DNA of 64,000 bases from Acidithiobacillus sp. YTS05 (GCF_024396695.1 NZ_CP094359.1:1-64000), one strand, 5' to 3'; counted from the first letter of the stretch, positions 49,409 through 60,339 are shown. The notes: generated from the sequence alone by a model not told the origin. Program-made: numbers and translations.

Positions 49409-50673
49409 GCGAGGCCGTGCAGGGGAAGCGCCTGCGCCGCGCCGCTCTGCTGGCCTATCCGGCAGCGTTGGCGGGGGAACGCTTGGACTTTCTCCTGGAT
49501 CGCTCCGGCCTGCAGGGGGCAGAGCGGGCTAGCCTGCAATGGTTGCTGAGTGGCGCCCTGCGCGAGGGCCAAGCCCTGCGCGAACCGTTGCAGAGTCTGT
49601 TGCGCCCCGGCAAGCAGGATGAGCAGGTGCTTGCCCTGCTGCAATTGGCGCTATACGAATTGCGCCATGGGCAACGCCCGGATTTTGCCATCGTGAATGA
49701 CTGGGTGGAGGCCAGCCAGCTGATCGGCAAGACTTGGGCCAAAGGCCTGATCAATGCCGTGCTGCGCCGCTACCTGCGCGAGCGTTCGGCGCTCGACACC
49801 GTGGCGGCGTCGCCGTCGGAATCCCATCCTGCGTGGCTGCTGCAGCGCTTGCAGGCGGCCTATCCAGAGGACTGGCCCGCCATCGTCGCCGCCAATCTCC
49901 AGCCGGCGCCGCTGTGGTTGCGCGTCAATCGGCAGCAGCTCAGTCGCGATGCATACCAACGGCGCTTGCAAGAATGCGGTCACCCCAGCCGCACCTATGC
50001 CCAATTGCCGGACGCCCTGATCCTGCCCGGCAGTTTGCCAGTCCGCGAACTGCCGGGTTGGGATGCCGGCTGGGTCACGGTGCAGGATGGCGCGGCGCAA
50101 CTGGCAGCGGAGATTCTCGCGCCCCAGCGGGGGGAAAAAGTTCTCGATGCCTGCGCCGCGCCCGGCGGCAAAACCGCGCATCTGCTTGCCTTGGGGGCCA
50201 CAAATATACTGGCCCTGGACCGCTCCGCCCCCCGTCTGCGCCGCCTGCAGGAGGCGTTGCAACGGCAGGGCCTTAGTGCCGAGCTGCGGGAGGCCGATGC
50301 CGCCTTGCCGGAGACCTGGGGCAACCAGCAACTTTTCGATGCCATTCTCCTCGATGCGCCTTGCAGTGCCACCGGCATCATTCGTCGCCACCCGGATATC
50401 CTGCACCGCGAACCGGACCTCGTCGCCTTGCGTGACGAGCAGGCGCGTCTGCTGCGCGGTCTTTGGCAACAATTGCGACCGGGGGGGCGCCTGCTCTACT
50501 GCACTTGCTCCATTTTGCCGGAAGAAAACGAAGCGCAGATACAGGATTTCCTTGCCGGGCACAGCGACGCGGTGCGGGTGGCAGACCCACGCTGCGGTCA
50601 ACGCCTCCCCGGGCAAGACGACATGGATGGCTTCTACTACGCGCTGCTGCGCAAGGTCGGTACGCAGGCATGA
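49405..50673 (+). CDS. rsmB: 16S rRNA (cytosine-967-C5)-methyltransferase
   Basis: RsmB methylates C967 of 16S rRNA. The 422-residue protein has an N-terminal NusB-like RNA-binding domain (about 1-140), then the Rossmann methyltransferase with DACAAPGGKTAHLLAL for AdoMet. Motif IV is LLDAPCSATGIIRRHPDI and motif VI is YCTCSILPEENEAQ, giving both Cys residues used in m5C chemistry. The start is a TTG at 49405 that overlaps the fmt stop; no in-frame ATG lies nearby. The end overlaps ntrY by ATGA. Confidence 0.95.
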   Translation: MSEAVQGKRLRRAALLAYPAALAGERLDFLLDRSGLQGAERASLQWLLSGALREGQALREPLQSLLRPGKQDEQVLALLQLALYELRHGQRPDFAIVNDWVEASQLIGKTWAKGLINAVLRRYLRERSALDTVAASPSESHPAWLLQRLQAAYPEDWPAIVAANLQPAPLWLRVNRQQLSRDAYQRRLQECGHPSRTYAQLPDALILPGSLPVRELPGWDAGWVTVQDGAAQLAAEILAPQRGEKVLDACAAPGGKTAHLLALGATNILALDRSAPRLRRLQEALQRQGLSAELREADAALPETWGNQQLFDAILLDAPCSATGIIRRHPDILHREPDLVALRDEQARLLRGLWQQLRPGGRLLYCTCSILPEENEAQIQDFLAGHSDAVRVADPRCGQRLPGQDDMDGFYYALLRKVGTQA

Positions 50674-52895
50674 GCGAACGTCAGCGCCCTTCGCCGCGCC
50701 GCTACTGGTTGCGTGCACTGCGTCAGAATGATGGCGCCGACGGGAACGTCGGCTTCCTGCGCTGGTGGGCGGTGCTGCTGATCCTTCTGGTCCTGGGCTT
50801 TCTCGCGTTTACTTTTTTTGTCAGTGCCGCCGGACCGCTGAGCCCCTTTTTCATCCCCATGCTCCTCGCTTCGGCGGCCATCGTTTTGCTTCTGCTGGTG
50901 TTGGTCATGGTCGCTGTCGCCCGCCTGCTGCTGCGGGTGCGGCGCGGTGAGGTGGGCAGTCAGCTGGCCACCCGTCTGGTCGTGATCATCACCATCCTCA
51001 GCCTAACCCCAGCGGCCGTGGTGTTTGCCTTCTCCTGGCGTTACCTCAATCAAGGCATCGACTCCTGGTTGAGCGCCGCAGTGGAGAGCGCCCTCGAGCA
51101 GGCGGTAGATGTAGCCAAGGCGGGGGTAGACCGCTACCGCAGTAGCACCCTGCTGTCGGCGGAGACGATTGCCCAAGCGCTCACCGGGCAGCCGGACAGT
51201 GCCGCAGTGCTGACCGTCATCCAGATGCGTGACCAGTTTCGCCTGAGCAGCGTCACCCTCTTTTCCAGCAGCAATCGCATCATTGCCACCAGCAGCGACA
51301 ACCTCGAGCTGGTCCCTCGCCTGCCCCACGACCTTTTGCTTGGCGCCCATGCCAACCATCCGCTGGTCAAAATAGCAGACGAAAACGGACAGTTCCTGGT
51401 GCGCGTGCTCATCCCGGTGATGAACCCGCAGTTTGGCCGCGGCAATCGTCTGCTCTATGTGGAGCAGGTGGTGCCGGAGCAATTCAGTCGGGCCGCTGCA
51501 GCCGTGCAAAATGCCGATCACCGCTATCGGCAGCTCACTCTGATGCGCGGGCCCATGAAGACGGCCTTTCAGATGACCCTAGCGGTCGCTCTCCTGCTGA
51601 CCGCGCTCAGTGCCCTGTGGATCGCCCTGCTCCTGGCCCGGCGCCTGACCGCCCCCATCGCCCGCCTTGCCGCGGGGACGCAGGCGGTGGCGCGCGGCGA
51701 GTTCATTCCCCTGCAAATCATTCCCAGTAATGATGAGCTGGGCGTTTTACTGCATTCTTTCAACAACATGACGCGACAGCTCGCACGCGCCAAGCAGCAG
51801 GCGGCCAAGGCGCAGGAGGAGGCCGATCAGCGACGGTATTATCTGGAGACCATCCTCGCGCAGATTTCCAGCGGCATCCTGATATATGCGAATGATGGCA
51901 AGATCTCGGAAGTCAATACAGCGGCAAGGCAGATTCTGCGTTTGCCGGAAAGCGGGTTGCCGGATCCGGAAAATGAGCCGCAACTGGCCGCATTCTGGGC
52001 GCAGGCGCAGGACTGGATTCAGCAGCCACGCAACGACATGCAACGGGAGCTGCAGATCGAACGGAATGACGGTACCCAGACCCTATTGCTGCACGGCGCG
52101 CGCTTTGCCGAGCTGGGCGGGGCCGAGGGTTTTGTCCTGGTCTTCGACGACATCAGCCCGCTGTTGGCTGCCCAGCGCAGCGCCGCGTGGGGTGAGGTAG
52201 CGCGGCGCCTGGCGCACGAGATCAAGAACCCGCTCACCCCCATCCAGCTCTCGGCAGAGCGGCTGCGCCGCAAGTATCTCGAACGGCTTGGCGCCGAGGG
52301 AGAAACGCTGGATCGGGCAACCCACACCATCATCCAGCAGGTCGACGCCCTGAAAGTGTTGGTCGATGCCTTCTCGGAATACGCCCGAGCGCCAAAGCTG
52401 GACCTGCATCCCATCGATCTGAACGCCTTGATTGCCGATGTCGCCGAGCTGTATCGCGGGCAGGGCGCCGGAGTGGAAATCCACTGCGATCTGGCGCCGG
52501 AGCTGCCGCTGCTGCGCGCGGATGCCCATCGCCTGCGGCAGATCCTCAACAATCTGCTGCGCAATGCCATCGATGCCATCGCTGCTACGGCAGAACCCGC
52601 AACGGAGGGGCAGCGGCACATCTGGATTCGTACTCGGATGCTGCTCGGCCCGGAGCAACCCATGCTAGAATGGACAGTAGAAGACGATGGCCCCGGTTTT
52701 CCCGCGGATCTCCTAGCACGCGTCTTCGAGCCCTATGTGACCAGTAAACCCAAGGGCTCGGGTCTGGGATTGGCCATTGTGCGACGCATCGTCGAGGAGC
52801 ATGGTGGACAGATCGAGGCTGGAAACCGGGAAGAAAGCGGGGCTTGGGTGGTGATGCGGTTTCCCCTCGCGGCGGGGGTGGCGGAGGAAGCATGA
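50670..52895 (+). CDS. ntrY: NtrY-type membrane sensor histidine kinase
   Basis: This two-component sensor has 741 residues. Three predicted N-terminal helices (about residues 30-125), a periplasmic sensing segment, and another helix (TLAVALLLTALSALWIALLLA) lead to a HAMP domain (NDELGVLLHSFNNMTRQL). A PAS-like domain follows (YYLETILAQISSGILIYANDG). The kinase core has the H-box ARRLAHEIKNPLTPIQ, N-box LNNLLRNAIDAI and G-boxes DDGPGFP and GSGLGLAIVRRIVEEHGG. The layout and the position after rsmB are those of NtrY in many proteobacteria, where NtrYX is linked to nitrogen or redox signals. The start ATG overlaps the rsmB stop and the end overlaps ntrX by ATGA. Confidence 0.9.
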   Translation: MSERQRPSPRRYWLRALRQNDGADGNVGFLRWWAVLLILLVLGFLAFTFFVSAAGPLSPFFIPMLLASAAIVLLLLVLVMVAVARLLLRVRRGEVGSQLATRLVVIITILSLTPAAVVFAFSWRYLNQGIDSWLSAAVESALEQAVDVAKAGVDRYRSSTLLSAETIAQALTGQPDSAAVLTVIQMRDQFRLSSVTLFSSSNRIIATSSDNLELVPRLPHDLLLGAHANHPLVKIADENGQFLVRVLIPVMNPQFGRGNRLLYVEQVVPEQFSRAAAAVQNADHRYRQLTLMRGPMKTAFQMTLAVALLLTALSALWIALLLARRLTAPIARLAAGTQAVARGEFIPLQIIPSNDELGVLLHSFNNMTRQLARAKQQAAKAQEEADQRRYYLETILAQISSGILIYANDGKISEVNTAARQILRLPESGLPDPENEPQLAAFWAQAQDWIQQPRNDMQRELQIERNDGTQTLLLHGARFAELGGAEGFVLVFDDISPLLAAQRSAAWGEVARRLAHEIKNPLTPIQLSAERLRRKYLERLGAEGETLDRATHTIIQQVDALKVLVDAFSEYARAPKLDLHPIDLNALIADVAELYRGQGAGVEIHCDLAPELPLLRADAHRLRQILNNLLRNAIDAIAATAEPATEGQRHIWIRTRMLLGPEQPMLEWTVEDDGPGFPADLLARVFEPYVTSKPKGSGLGLAIVRRIVEEHGGQIEAGNREESGAWVVMRFPLAAGVAEEA

Positions 52896-54289
52896 AGGAA
52901 GCGGGAAGACTCAACATTCTGGTCGTCGATGATGAGCCGGATATTCGTAGCACGCTGGCCGATATCCTCGAAGACGAGGGCTACCGTGTTACCCAGGCAG
53001 CCAGTGCCGCCGAGGCCGAGGTGCGTCTGCGCGATGGCCTCTACGATCTTCTTCTGCTCGACATCTGGATGCCCGGGGAGGATGGATTGCAGTTCCTCCG
53101 GCGTCTCGCGAGTAATGGCCTGGAGCAGCCGGTGGTGATGATGTCGGGGCATGGCACCATCGAAACCGCCGTGCAGGCGACGAAACTGGGGGCCTATGAT
53201 TTTATCGAGAAGCCCCTGTCTCTGGACAAGACCCTGCTCAGCGTGGGGCACGCCCTCGAAGCCTTCCAGCTACAGCGCGAGAACCGGGAACTGCGCGAGC
53301 AGAGTGGGGTGATCGAGCGACCTACCGGTGAAAGTTCGGCTATCAAGCAGTTTCGCGAACAACTCAAACGGGTTGCAGCGGTAGACTCCTGGGTCCTGCT
53401 CCAAGGCGAAGCGGGAAGTGGCAAGGAGGTCGCGGCGCGCTACCTGCACCGCCACAGCCGCCGTGTCAACAGCCCATTCATCGACTTGCGGGCGGCGGTC
53501 ATCGCTCAGCCCAATGTCACGGTCGAGCTGTTTGGTGCTGAGCAAGACGGGCGTGTGCAGCGGGGGCGTCTGGAATTGGCACACGGTGGCACCCTTTTCA
53601 TCGACGAAATTGCTGACATGAACGTCGAGAGCCAGGCGCGTCTGGTCTCTGCCCTGCAGGAGCGGCGCATCCTCCGGGTGGGAGGGACGACGCCGGTGGA
53701 CCTTGATGTCCGCGTCATTGCCGGCACGGCGCGCGATCTGCAAAAACTGGTAGCCGCGGGGCAGTTCCGCCAAGATCTCTTCTACCGCCTGCAGGCGCTG
53801 CCGCTGCAAGTGCCCAGCCTCGCGCAGCGCAGTGCCGATATCCCGGAGCTGGTCGAGGAGTTCATGGGGCTGTATCGCCGGCGCGAGGGTCTGAGTCGGC
53901 GGCAGTTTCTGCCGGAGGCCATGGAGGTTCTGCGCCACTATCCCTGGCCCGGAAACGTGCGGGAATTACAGAACCTGGTGCAACGCTTGTTGATTCTCAG
54001 CGAGGGTCCCGAAGTCAGTGCCGAAGAAGTGGAGGGCGCGTTGGGACTGGATCAGCGTCTGATGCCCCTCGGTAACGCCTCGCCGGATGATTTTGGCGGC
54101 ACCCTGAAGCGTGCGCGCGAACGCTTCGAACGCGCCTTTCTCGAATATCACCTGGCGCGCAACGACTGGAACATTGCCCGGACGGCAGAAGCCGCCGGTC
54201 TCGAGCGTACCCATCTCTACCGCAAACTGAAGAATCTGGGGATTGGGCTGCGCGGCGAGCGGCGCCCGGAAGATGAACTGGAGGACTGA
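52892..54289 (+). CDS. ntrX: NtrX-type response regulator lacking the sigma-54 GAFTGA loop
   Basis: This partner of NtrY has 465 residues. The receiver domain has the acidic pocket VVDDEPD at 11-17 and phospho-acceptor Asp57 in [13 protein letters not shown]. The AAA+ domain has Walker A GEAGSGKE at 172-179 and Walker [12 protein letters not shown] from 232. The segment that should hold GAFTGA after ELFG reads [10 protein letters not shown], so sigma-54 contact looks impossible. The C-terminus has a Fis-type helix-turn-helix ([27 protein letters not shown]). It may regulate as a plain DNA-binding factor. ATG 52892 overlaps ntrY; an upstream in-frame ATG at 52844 lies within ntrY and is rejected. 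Confidence 0.9.
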   Translation: MKEAGRLNILVVDDEPDIRSTLADILEDEGYRVTQAASAAEAEVRLRDGLYDLLLLDIWMPGEDGLQFLRRLASNGLEQPVVMMSGHGTIETAVQATKLGAYDFIEKPLSLDKTLLSVGHALEAFQLQRENRELREQSGVIERPTGESSAIKQFREQLKRVAAVDSWVLLQGEAGSGKEVAARYLHRHSRRVNSPFIDLRAAVIAQPNVTVELFGAEQDGRVQRGRLELAHGGTLFIDEIADMNVESQARLVSALQERRILRVGGTTPVDLDVRVIAGTARDLQKLVAAGQFRQDLFYRLQALPLQVPSLAQRSADIPELVEEFMGLYRRREGLSRRQFLPEAMEVLRHYPWPGNVRELQNLVQRLLILSEGPEVSAEEVEGALGLDQRLMPLGNASPDDFGGTLKRARERFERAFLEYHLARNDWNIARTAEAAGLERTHLYRKLKNLGIGLRGERRPEDELED

Positions 54290-54810
54290 TGGAAGAACGA
54301 TCGTTTCAACCCCTGGGTATTGCCATCCTCACGGCCTCGGACACCCGCACCTTCGAAACCGACAAGTCGGGTGACGCTGCCGATATTTTGCTGCGCGAGG
54401 CAGGTCATCGGATCGTCCGACGTGCCATCGTTGCCGATGATCTGCTGGCACTGCGGGCGCAGATGCAGGCGTGGATCGATGACCCGCAGATCGATGTCGT
54501 CGTCAGCACGGGGGGTACCGGACTCACCGGCCGCGATGTCTGCCCCGAGGCCATGGCGCCCTTGGTCAGCAAGCCCATCCCAGGATTCGGCGAGCTCTTT
54601 CGTTATCTTTCCTACCAAGAAATTGGCACCAGCACCATACAGTCGCGCGCTGAAGCTGCGGTTTGCTCGGGGACCCTCTTTTTCCTGTTGCCTGGTTCCA
54701 CGGGGGCTGTACGCACGGGGGTCAGCCAGATCATCGTCCCCCAGTTGGATATCCGTCAGCGTCCCTGCAATCTCACCCAGCTCTTGCCACGGATTCGCGG
54801 CGAGGTCTAG
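54289..54810 (+). CDS. moaB: Molybdenum cofactor biosynthesis protein MoaB
   Basis: MoaB/Mog-type proteins adenylylate molybdopterin before molybdenum insertion. The 173-residue protein has the fold signatures [35 protein letters not shown] and the [25 protein letters not shown] stretch. [15 protein letters not shown] closes the active-site region. Length and sequence fit MoaB better than MogA. The ATG shares a base with the ntrX stop (TGATG), so it is the last gene of the def-to-moaB run. Confidence 0.93.
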   Translation: MEERSFQPLGIAILTASDTRTFETDKSGDAADILLREAGHRIVRRAIVADDLLALRAQMQAWIDDPQIDVVVSTGGTGLTGRDVCPEAMAPLVSKPIPGFGELFRYLSYQEIGTSTIQSRAEAAVCSGTLFFLLPGSTGAVRTGVSQIIVPQLDIRQRPCNLTQLLPRIRGEV

Positions 54811-54924
54811 CGAACGCCAAGCGATAAGGTCTCTATCGCGATTGCACTGACCTGCAGTACGTGCAGTACTTCGCGCCGTTGCCCCGGACTTGCCCGATGC
54901 CAATCGTCGCAGGATAATCCGCCC
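54811..54924. promoter_or_regulatory. Gap upstream of mnmG
   Basis: The 114-bp stretch probably holds the mnmG promoter. It contains a small direct repeat (TGCAGTAC, twice near 54852-54871) that also forms short inverted pieces. No terminator for the preceding operon and no strong promoter hexamers are visible. Confidence 0.35.
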
Positions 54925-56799
54925 ATGAAAAACACCTTTCCCGTCATTGTGGTAGGCGCTGGCCACGCTGGCATTGAAGCAGCGGCGGCCGTCGCGCGTA
55001 GCGGCAGCCGCTGCCTGCTGTTGACCCAGAATATCGACACCATCGGGCAGATGTCCTGCAATCCGGCCATTGGTGGTATTGGCAAGGGGCATCTGGTCAA
55101 GGAAATCGATGCCCTGGGCGGGATCATGGGTCGTGCCATCGACCGCGCCGGCATCCAGTTCCGCGTCCTCAATGCGCGCAAGGGGCCGGCAGTGCGTGCC
55201 ACGCGCGCCCAGGCCGATCGCAGCCTGTATAAGCTCGCGGTGCGCGAGCTGCTGGAAGAACTACCGCTCCTGCAGATGTTTCAGGGCAGCGTGGGCGATC
55301 TGTTGATAGAAGATGGCAGGGTTGCGGGTGTGCGCCTGGAGAATGGGCAGGAATTTCGGGCTCCGGCTGTGGTCCTTACCACCGGCACTTTCCTCGCCGG
55401 ACGCATCCACATTGGCGATCAAAGTTACCCGGCGGGACGCGCCGGTGACGCCCCGGCCAATGCCCTGGCGGAACGTCTGCGTGCCCTCGAGTTTCCGGTG
55501 GCCCGGCTGAAGACCGGAACCCCGCCGCGCATCGACGGGCGTAGCATCGATTACTCCGTGCTCGAGATCCAGCCTGGCGATGATCCGGCGCCCCCTTTTT
55601 CCTTTCTGACGGAGCGCATCGAGGTCGAACAGCGCCCCTGCCATATCACCTATACTAATGCCGAAACCCATCGCATCATCGCCGACAACTTGCAGCATTC
55701 GGCCATGTATGGGGGCCACATTCAATCCAAGGGACCACGCTACTGTCCTTCCATCGAGGACAAAATCGTGCGCTTTGCCGACAAGGCGTCACACCAGATC
55801 TTTCTCGAACCCGAAGGTTTGCGCACCCAGGAGGTCTACCCCAACGGGATCTCCACCAGCCTCCCTTTTGCCGTGCAGGAGGCGCTGGTACGCAGCATGC
55901 GCGGCCTGGAAAACGCCGTATTGTTGCGCCCGGGCTACGCCATCGAGTACGACTACCTCGACCCCCGCGCTCTGACCCCAGAGTTGCAGAGCCAGCTTCT
56001 GCCGGGGCTCTTCTGTGCCGGACAGATCAACGGCACGACGGGCTACGAAGAAGCGGCGGCGCAGGGTCTCCTGGCGGGGATCAACGCCGCCCGCTGGATG
56101 CGCGGCGAAAAAGGCTGGTGTCCGGCACGACATGAGGCCTATCTTGGCGTGATGGTGGATGATTTGGTTACCCGCGGCCTGGATGAACCCTATCGGATGT
56201 TCACCAGCCGCGCGGAATATCGCCTGCGGCTGCGCGAAGACAATGCCGACCAGCGCCTGACGCCGGTAGGCCGAGAGCTTGGCTTGGTGGATGAAGAGCG
56301 CTGGCAACGCTTTGTCGCCAAGCAGGAAGCGCTGCGCGGTGAACGGCAGCGCTTGGAATCCATCCGTATTGGCGAAGACTCTCCCGCAGCCCAACACCTG
56401 GCCCTGCGCCTGCCGCAACCACTACGCCGGGACCACAACCTCTGGGAGTTGTTGCGTCGCCCCGAGCTGGGTTACGCCGAACTGCTGGCAGACTGTGGTA
56501 TCAGCGATCCGTTACCGGTCTCCCTTGCCGCGGTACTGGAAATTGACTGCAAATATGCCGGCTACGTGCAGCGGCAAGAGGAAGAGGTCGAACGCAATCA
56601 ACGCTGGGAGAGCATGGAAATTCCGGCGGATCTCGACTTTGGCGTCATTTCCGGTCTGTCTACGGAGGTGCGGCAACGTCTGCAGCGGCAGCAGCCGCGC
56701 AGTGTGGGGGAGGCCAGCCGCATCCCTGGGGTCACACCTGCTGCGGTCTCCCTGCTGTTGATTCACGTGAAACGTCACCACTGGGCGGCGGCGAGCTAG
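54925..56799 (+). CDS. mnmG: tRNA uridine-34 5-carboxymethylaminomethyl modification enzyme MnmG (GidA)
   Basis: With MnmE, MnmG installs cmnm5U at the wobble base of several tRNAs. The 624-residue flavoprotein has the N-terminal FAD motif [38 protein letters not shown] and the conserved [15 protein letters not shown]. Further on it has [12 protein letters not shown] and the [17 protein letters not shown] stretch near residue 370. The C-terminal helical domain follows. The 3' end of the gene contains a parS-like site. It is followed directly by rsmG, the usual pairing upstream of parAB. Confidence 0.96.
   Translation: MKNTFPVIVVGAGHAGIEAAAAVARSGSRCLLLTQNIDTIGQMSCNPAIGGIGKGHLVKEIDALGGIMGRAIDRAGIQFRVLNARKGPAVRATRAQADRSLYKLAVRELLEELPLLQMFQGSVGDLLIEDGRVAGVRLENGQEFRAPAVVLTTGTFLAGRIHIGDQSYPAGRAGDAPANALAERLRALEFPVARLKTGTPPRIDGRSIDYSVLEIQPGDDPAPPFSFLTERIEVEQRPCHITYTNAETHRIIADNLQHSAMYGGHIQSKGPRYCPSIEDKIVRFADKASHQIFLEPEGLRTQEVYPNGISTSLPFAVQEALVRSMRGLENAVLLRPGYAIEYDYLDPRALTPELQSQLLPGLFCAGQINGTTGYEEAAAQGLLAGINAARWMRGEKGWCPARHEAYLGVMVDDLVTRGLDEPYRMFTSRAEYRLRLREDNADQRLTPVGRELGLVDEERWQRFVAKQEALRGERQRLESIRIGEDSPAAQHLALRLPQPLRRDHNLWELLRRPELGYAELLADCGISDPLPVSLAAVLEIDCKYAGYVQRQEEEVERNQRWESMEIPADLDFGVISGLSTEVRQRLQRQQPRSVGEASRIPGVTPAAVSLLLIHVKRHHWAAAS
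56759..56774. promoter_or_regulatory. parS: parS-like site at the 3' end of mnmG
   Basis: TGATTCACGTGAAACG matches the parS 16-mer at 14 of 16 positions (mismatches at 3 and 16). It is about 760 bp upstream of parA, a location where functional parS sites are common. It is weaker than the 42518 site because one mismatch falls in the inner palindrome. Confidence 0.65.
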
Positions 56800-57507
56800 G
56801 TGCCACCTATTCCCGAGATGGACGGCAACGCCCTGCGCCAGAGCCTCGATCAGGGGCTGCTCGCTATGGACCTGGACCAGGAAATCAGCCCGCAGGCGCG
56901 CGAGCGGCTTTTGCGTTATCTGGCAGAGCTGATGTCGTGGAACCGGACCCATAACCTGACAGCAATTCGGGACCCATCGGCGGCCGTATACCGGCATTTG
57001 CTCGATAGTATGGCCTTGTTACCGTTTTTGCCGAAGGATCGACCGGTGTATGACATCGGCAGTGGCGCTGGTCTGCCGGGCATTCCGCTGGCCGTCGCGC
57101 GCCCGCAGCAACCCTTCGTGCTGGTCGAACCGGCGGGCAAGCGGGTGGCGTTTCTGCGTCATGTGCTGTCGCTGCTGGGATTGGAGCAGGTAGAAGTTCG
57201 GGCACAGCGTGCCGAGGAGTTACGCTACGTCGACGGTATGGTACTGGTTAGTCGCGCCACCGCTGAGCTGGCGGAGTTCCTCGTCATGACCCAGAGTTGC
57301 CTGCAACCGGGGGTCGCGTTGCTGCTCGCCAAAGGACCGTCCTGGGCCGAAGAAATGAGTAGACTGCCACCGGATTGGGCGGCACGATTCGTGGCGCAGC
57401 CATTGACCGTTCCCGGGCAACCGCCACGCTTTGCCCTCTGCGCCGAGCTGGAGAGCGCGGCGTCATCCAGTCACTGGTCGGTTCCGCCCGCAGTCGGTAT
57501 CCTGTAA
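56800..57507 (+). CDS. rsmG: 16S rRNA (guanine-527-N7)-methyltransferase
   Basis: RsmG (GidB) methylates G527 of 16S rRNA; its loss gives low-level streptomycin resistance in many bacteria. The 235-residue protein has YLAELMSWNRTHNLTAIRDP, the AdoMet motif DIGSGAGLPGIPLAVARP and VEPAGKRVAFLRHVLSLLGL, all typical. The start is uncertain: a GTG at 56800 immediately follows the mnmG stop, and an in-frame ATG at 56818 would shorten the protein by six residues. Neither has a strong ribosome site. parA follows 24 bp on. Confidence 0.94.
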   Translation: MPPIPEMDGNALRQSLDQGLLAMDLDQEISPQARERLLRYLAELMSWNRTHNLTAIRDPSAAVYRHLLDSMALLPFLPKDRPVYDIGSGAGLPGIPLAVARPQQPFVLVEPAGKRVAFLRHVLSLLGLEQVEVRAQRAEELRYVDGMVLVSRATAELAEFLVMTQSCLQPGVALLLAKGPSWAEEMSRLPPDWAARFVAQPLTVPGQPPRFALCAELESAASSSHWSVPPAVGIL

Positions 57508-57531
57508 GCGCGAAGCGGAGAGAGACATAAG

Positions 57532-58287
57532 ATGCGGGTTGTGGCTATAGCCAACCAGAAGGGCGGTGTCGGGAAGACCACCACGGCGGTCAACCTGGCG
57601 GCGGCCGTAGCAGCCTTGGACAAGCGCGTGCTGCTGATCGACCTGGATCCGCAGGGCAACGCCAGCACGGGGCTCGGTGCCGATAAAGGTCGCTGGCCCA
57701 ATGTGTACCACTTACTTTTGGGGGAGGTCGATCTGGCGGCGGCGCTGCAAGGATGTGGAGCCTTGTCCTTGCTCGCCGCGAGCCCAGATCTCGCTGCTCT
57801 GGAAGTAGAGCTTGCCGGGCAGGAAGGACGTGAGTTGCGTCTGCGCGACGCTCTGCGGGGCGCAGAGGACTGGGATTACGTTTTTATCGACTGCCCGCCG
57901 TCCCTCGGTCTCCTGACTCTAAACGCCCTGGTTGCAGCCGATCGGGTGATGATCCCTATGCAATGCGAATATTTCGCCCTGGAGGGCCTGACGCAGCTAC
58001 TCGACACCCTGCGCCGGGTGCGCGCACAATTGCATCCCGGCCTGGAAGTCGATGGCCTTCTGCGTACCATGTTCGATGCCCGCAATCGTCTCTCGACCGA
58101 GGTGAGTGGGGAGCTGGAGCGCCATTTCCCCGAGCGCATGTACCGCGTCATCGTGCCCCGCAATGTCCGGCTCGCGGAAGCCCCCAGCTTTGGCCAGCCA
58201 GCCATTCATTATGATCCGCAGTGTGCCGGTGCCGACGCCTACCGCCAACTGGCGCAAGAGTTTTTGCAACGTGAGCAACGGTTATGA
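57532..58287 (+). CDS. parA: Chromosome partitioning ATPase ParA (Soj)
   Basis: ParA is a Walker-type ATPase that binds the nucleoid and moves ParB-parS complexes during segregation. The 251-residue protein starts MRVVAIANQKGGVGKTTTAV with the deviant Walker A at about 9-17. It has LLIDLDPQGNASTGLG, FIDCPPSLGLLTLNAL and IPMQCEYFALEGLTQLL, the standard set for chromosomal ParA without an N-terminal helix-turn-helix. GGAGAG lies before the ATG. It overlaps parB by ATGA, and candidate parS sites lie upstream. Confidence 0.96.
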   Translation: MRVVAIANQKGGVGKTTTAVNLAAAVAALDKRVLLIDLDPQGNASTGLGADKGRWPNVYHLLLGEVDLAAALQGCGALSLLAASPDLAALEVELAGQEGRELRLRDALRGAEDWDYVFIDCPPSLGLLTLNALVAADRVMIPMQCEYFALEGLTQLLDTLRRVRAQLHPGLEVDGLLRTMFDARNRLSTEVSGELERHFPERMYRVIVPRNVRLAEAPSFGQPAIHYDPQCAGADAYRQLAQEFLQREQRL

Positions 58288-59141
58288 GTAAAAAACCTGC
58301 CGCGCTAGGTCGTGGTCTCGACGCCCTGTTTGCCGGTAACCGGGAGACCAGCACCCTGCGCAATCTGCCGCTCGACCTCATCCATCCGGGGGCACAGCAG
58401 GCGCGTAAACATTTTGACGAAGCGGCTCTGGCGGAGCTCGCAGATTCCATTCGCGCCGAAGGGGTGCTGCAGCCGATTCTGGTGCGAGCCGAGGCCGGTG
58501 GCCGATATGAGCTTTTGGCCGGGGAGCGGCGCTGGCGCGCAGCACAGTTGGCCGGACTGCGGGAGATTCCCGCCCTGATCCGCGAGGCCTCCGAACAGCA
58601 GGCCCTGGTGATTGGCATTATCGAAAACATCCAGCGCCAGGATCTCGACCCCCTTGAGGAAGCTGCGGCCTTGCAGCGTCTGCTTGATGAATTCCACCTG
58701 AGTCATGAGGCCCTGGCCCAGGCGTTGGGGCGCTCGCGAGCGGCCATCAGCAACCAGTTGCGCCTGCTCCGTCTCGATCCCTCTTTGGCACCGCAGTTAC
58801 GCTCTGGCGGATTGACTGCAGGCCATGCGCGGACCCTGCTGTCCCTGCCGCCCCCCGCGCAGCGGCAAGCGGCGGCGGAGATCATCGCCAAGGGTCTGAG
58901 CGTTCGCCAAGCCGAACTTCTAGTCAAAAACGTGCAGGATCGTGAGAATCGAGTCTCCGAGGAGGTCGATCCCAACCTTGCCGCGCTGCTCGTCCAGCTG
59001 GAAAAGACCTTGGGTCTGCAAGTCCGCATCGCGGTCCGTCGTGAAGGGGGAGAGCTGCGCATTCGCTGGCGCAATGCCGCTGAGGCCACTGGCCTGTGGC
59101 AACGTCTGGGCGTGACGGACGATTCGGTGCCCGTCTCTTGA
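58284..59141 (+). CDS. parB: Chromosome partitioning protein ParB (Spo0J)
   Basis: ParB binds parS sites, spreads as a CTP-dependent clamp and recruits ParA and SMC. The 285-residue protein opens with KKPAALGRGLDALFAG. The CTP-binding motif GERRWRAAQLAG is near residue 79, and ENIQRQDLDPLEEAAALQRLL follows. The helix-turn-helix SHEALAQALGRSRAAISNQLRLLRL reads parS, and the C-terminal part dimerises. All parts of an active chromosomal ParB are present. It is 49 bp upstream of atpI. Confidence 0.96.
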   Translation: MSKKPAALGRGLDALFAGNRETSTLRNLPLDLIHPGAQQARKHFDEAALAELADSIRAEGVLQPILVRAEAGGRYELLAGERRWRAAQLAGLREIPALIREASEQQALVIGIIENIQRQDLDPLEEAAALQRLLDEFHLSHEALAQALGRSRAAISNQLRLLRLDPSLAPQLRSGGLTAGHARTLLSLPPPAQRQAAAEIIAKGLSVRQAELLVKNVQDRENRVSEEVDPNLAALLVQLEKTLGLQVRIAVRREGGELRIRWRNAAEATGLWQRLGVTDDSVPVS

Positions 59142-59190
59142 CCTTGTCCGACTGCGTGTTTAGACTCCCTGCCAATTTGCGGTGAGGCCG

Positions 59191-59586
59191 ATGTCAGAAA
59201 AATCAACCATGGCCTCCTGGGCATTTTCGGCCTATGTCGGTCGAGTTGCTGCGTGGGTACTGGTGTTGGCTTTGCTCGCTGCCGTCATCTGTGGGTGGCT
59301 CTGGAATGCGCGAGAGGCCTGGGCCATTCTCTACGCCGCCTTATTGAGCGTATTGAACATGCTCATTTTGGGAAGCCGCCTCTTGGCGCTCCCCGCTGCA
59401 CCGGCTGCCGCCAGCGCGCGGCTGGGTGCGGCGGTGCTGCAGCGCTGGGTGCTCACCATCTTGGGCTTGCTGTTGGCACTGGCCTGGTTGCACCTGCCGA
59501 TCGTCGGCTTGGTCATCGGTCTTTTGCTTGCACACTTTGTGTATTTAGGCTTCATGTTGCGCGAGCGCAGCAAGAAAAGGAGATGA
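59191..59586 (+). CDS. atpI: ATP synthase subunit I (AtpI)
   Basis: This small membrane protein has 131 residues and four predicted helices, the first being VAAWVLVLALLAAVICGWLW. It ends in a basic tail (RERSKKRR). AtpI helps assemble the c-ring or supplies Mg in some species and is not part of the finished enzyme. The sequence is weakly conserved, so the call rests on topology and on being first in the atp operon. ATG 59191 is chosen; a GTG at 59182 is a possible alternative. AGGAGA at its end serves atpB. Confidence 0.85.
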   Translation: MSEKSTMASWAFSAYVGRVAAWVLVLALLAAVICGWLWNAREAWAILYAALLSVLNMLILGSRLLALPAAPAAASARLGAAVLQRWVLTILGLLLALAWLHLPIVGLVIGLLLAHFVYLGFMLRERSKKRR

Positions 59587-60339
<753 letters not shown>

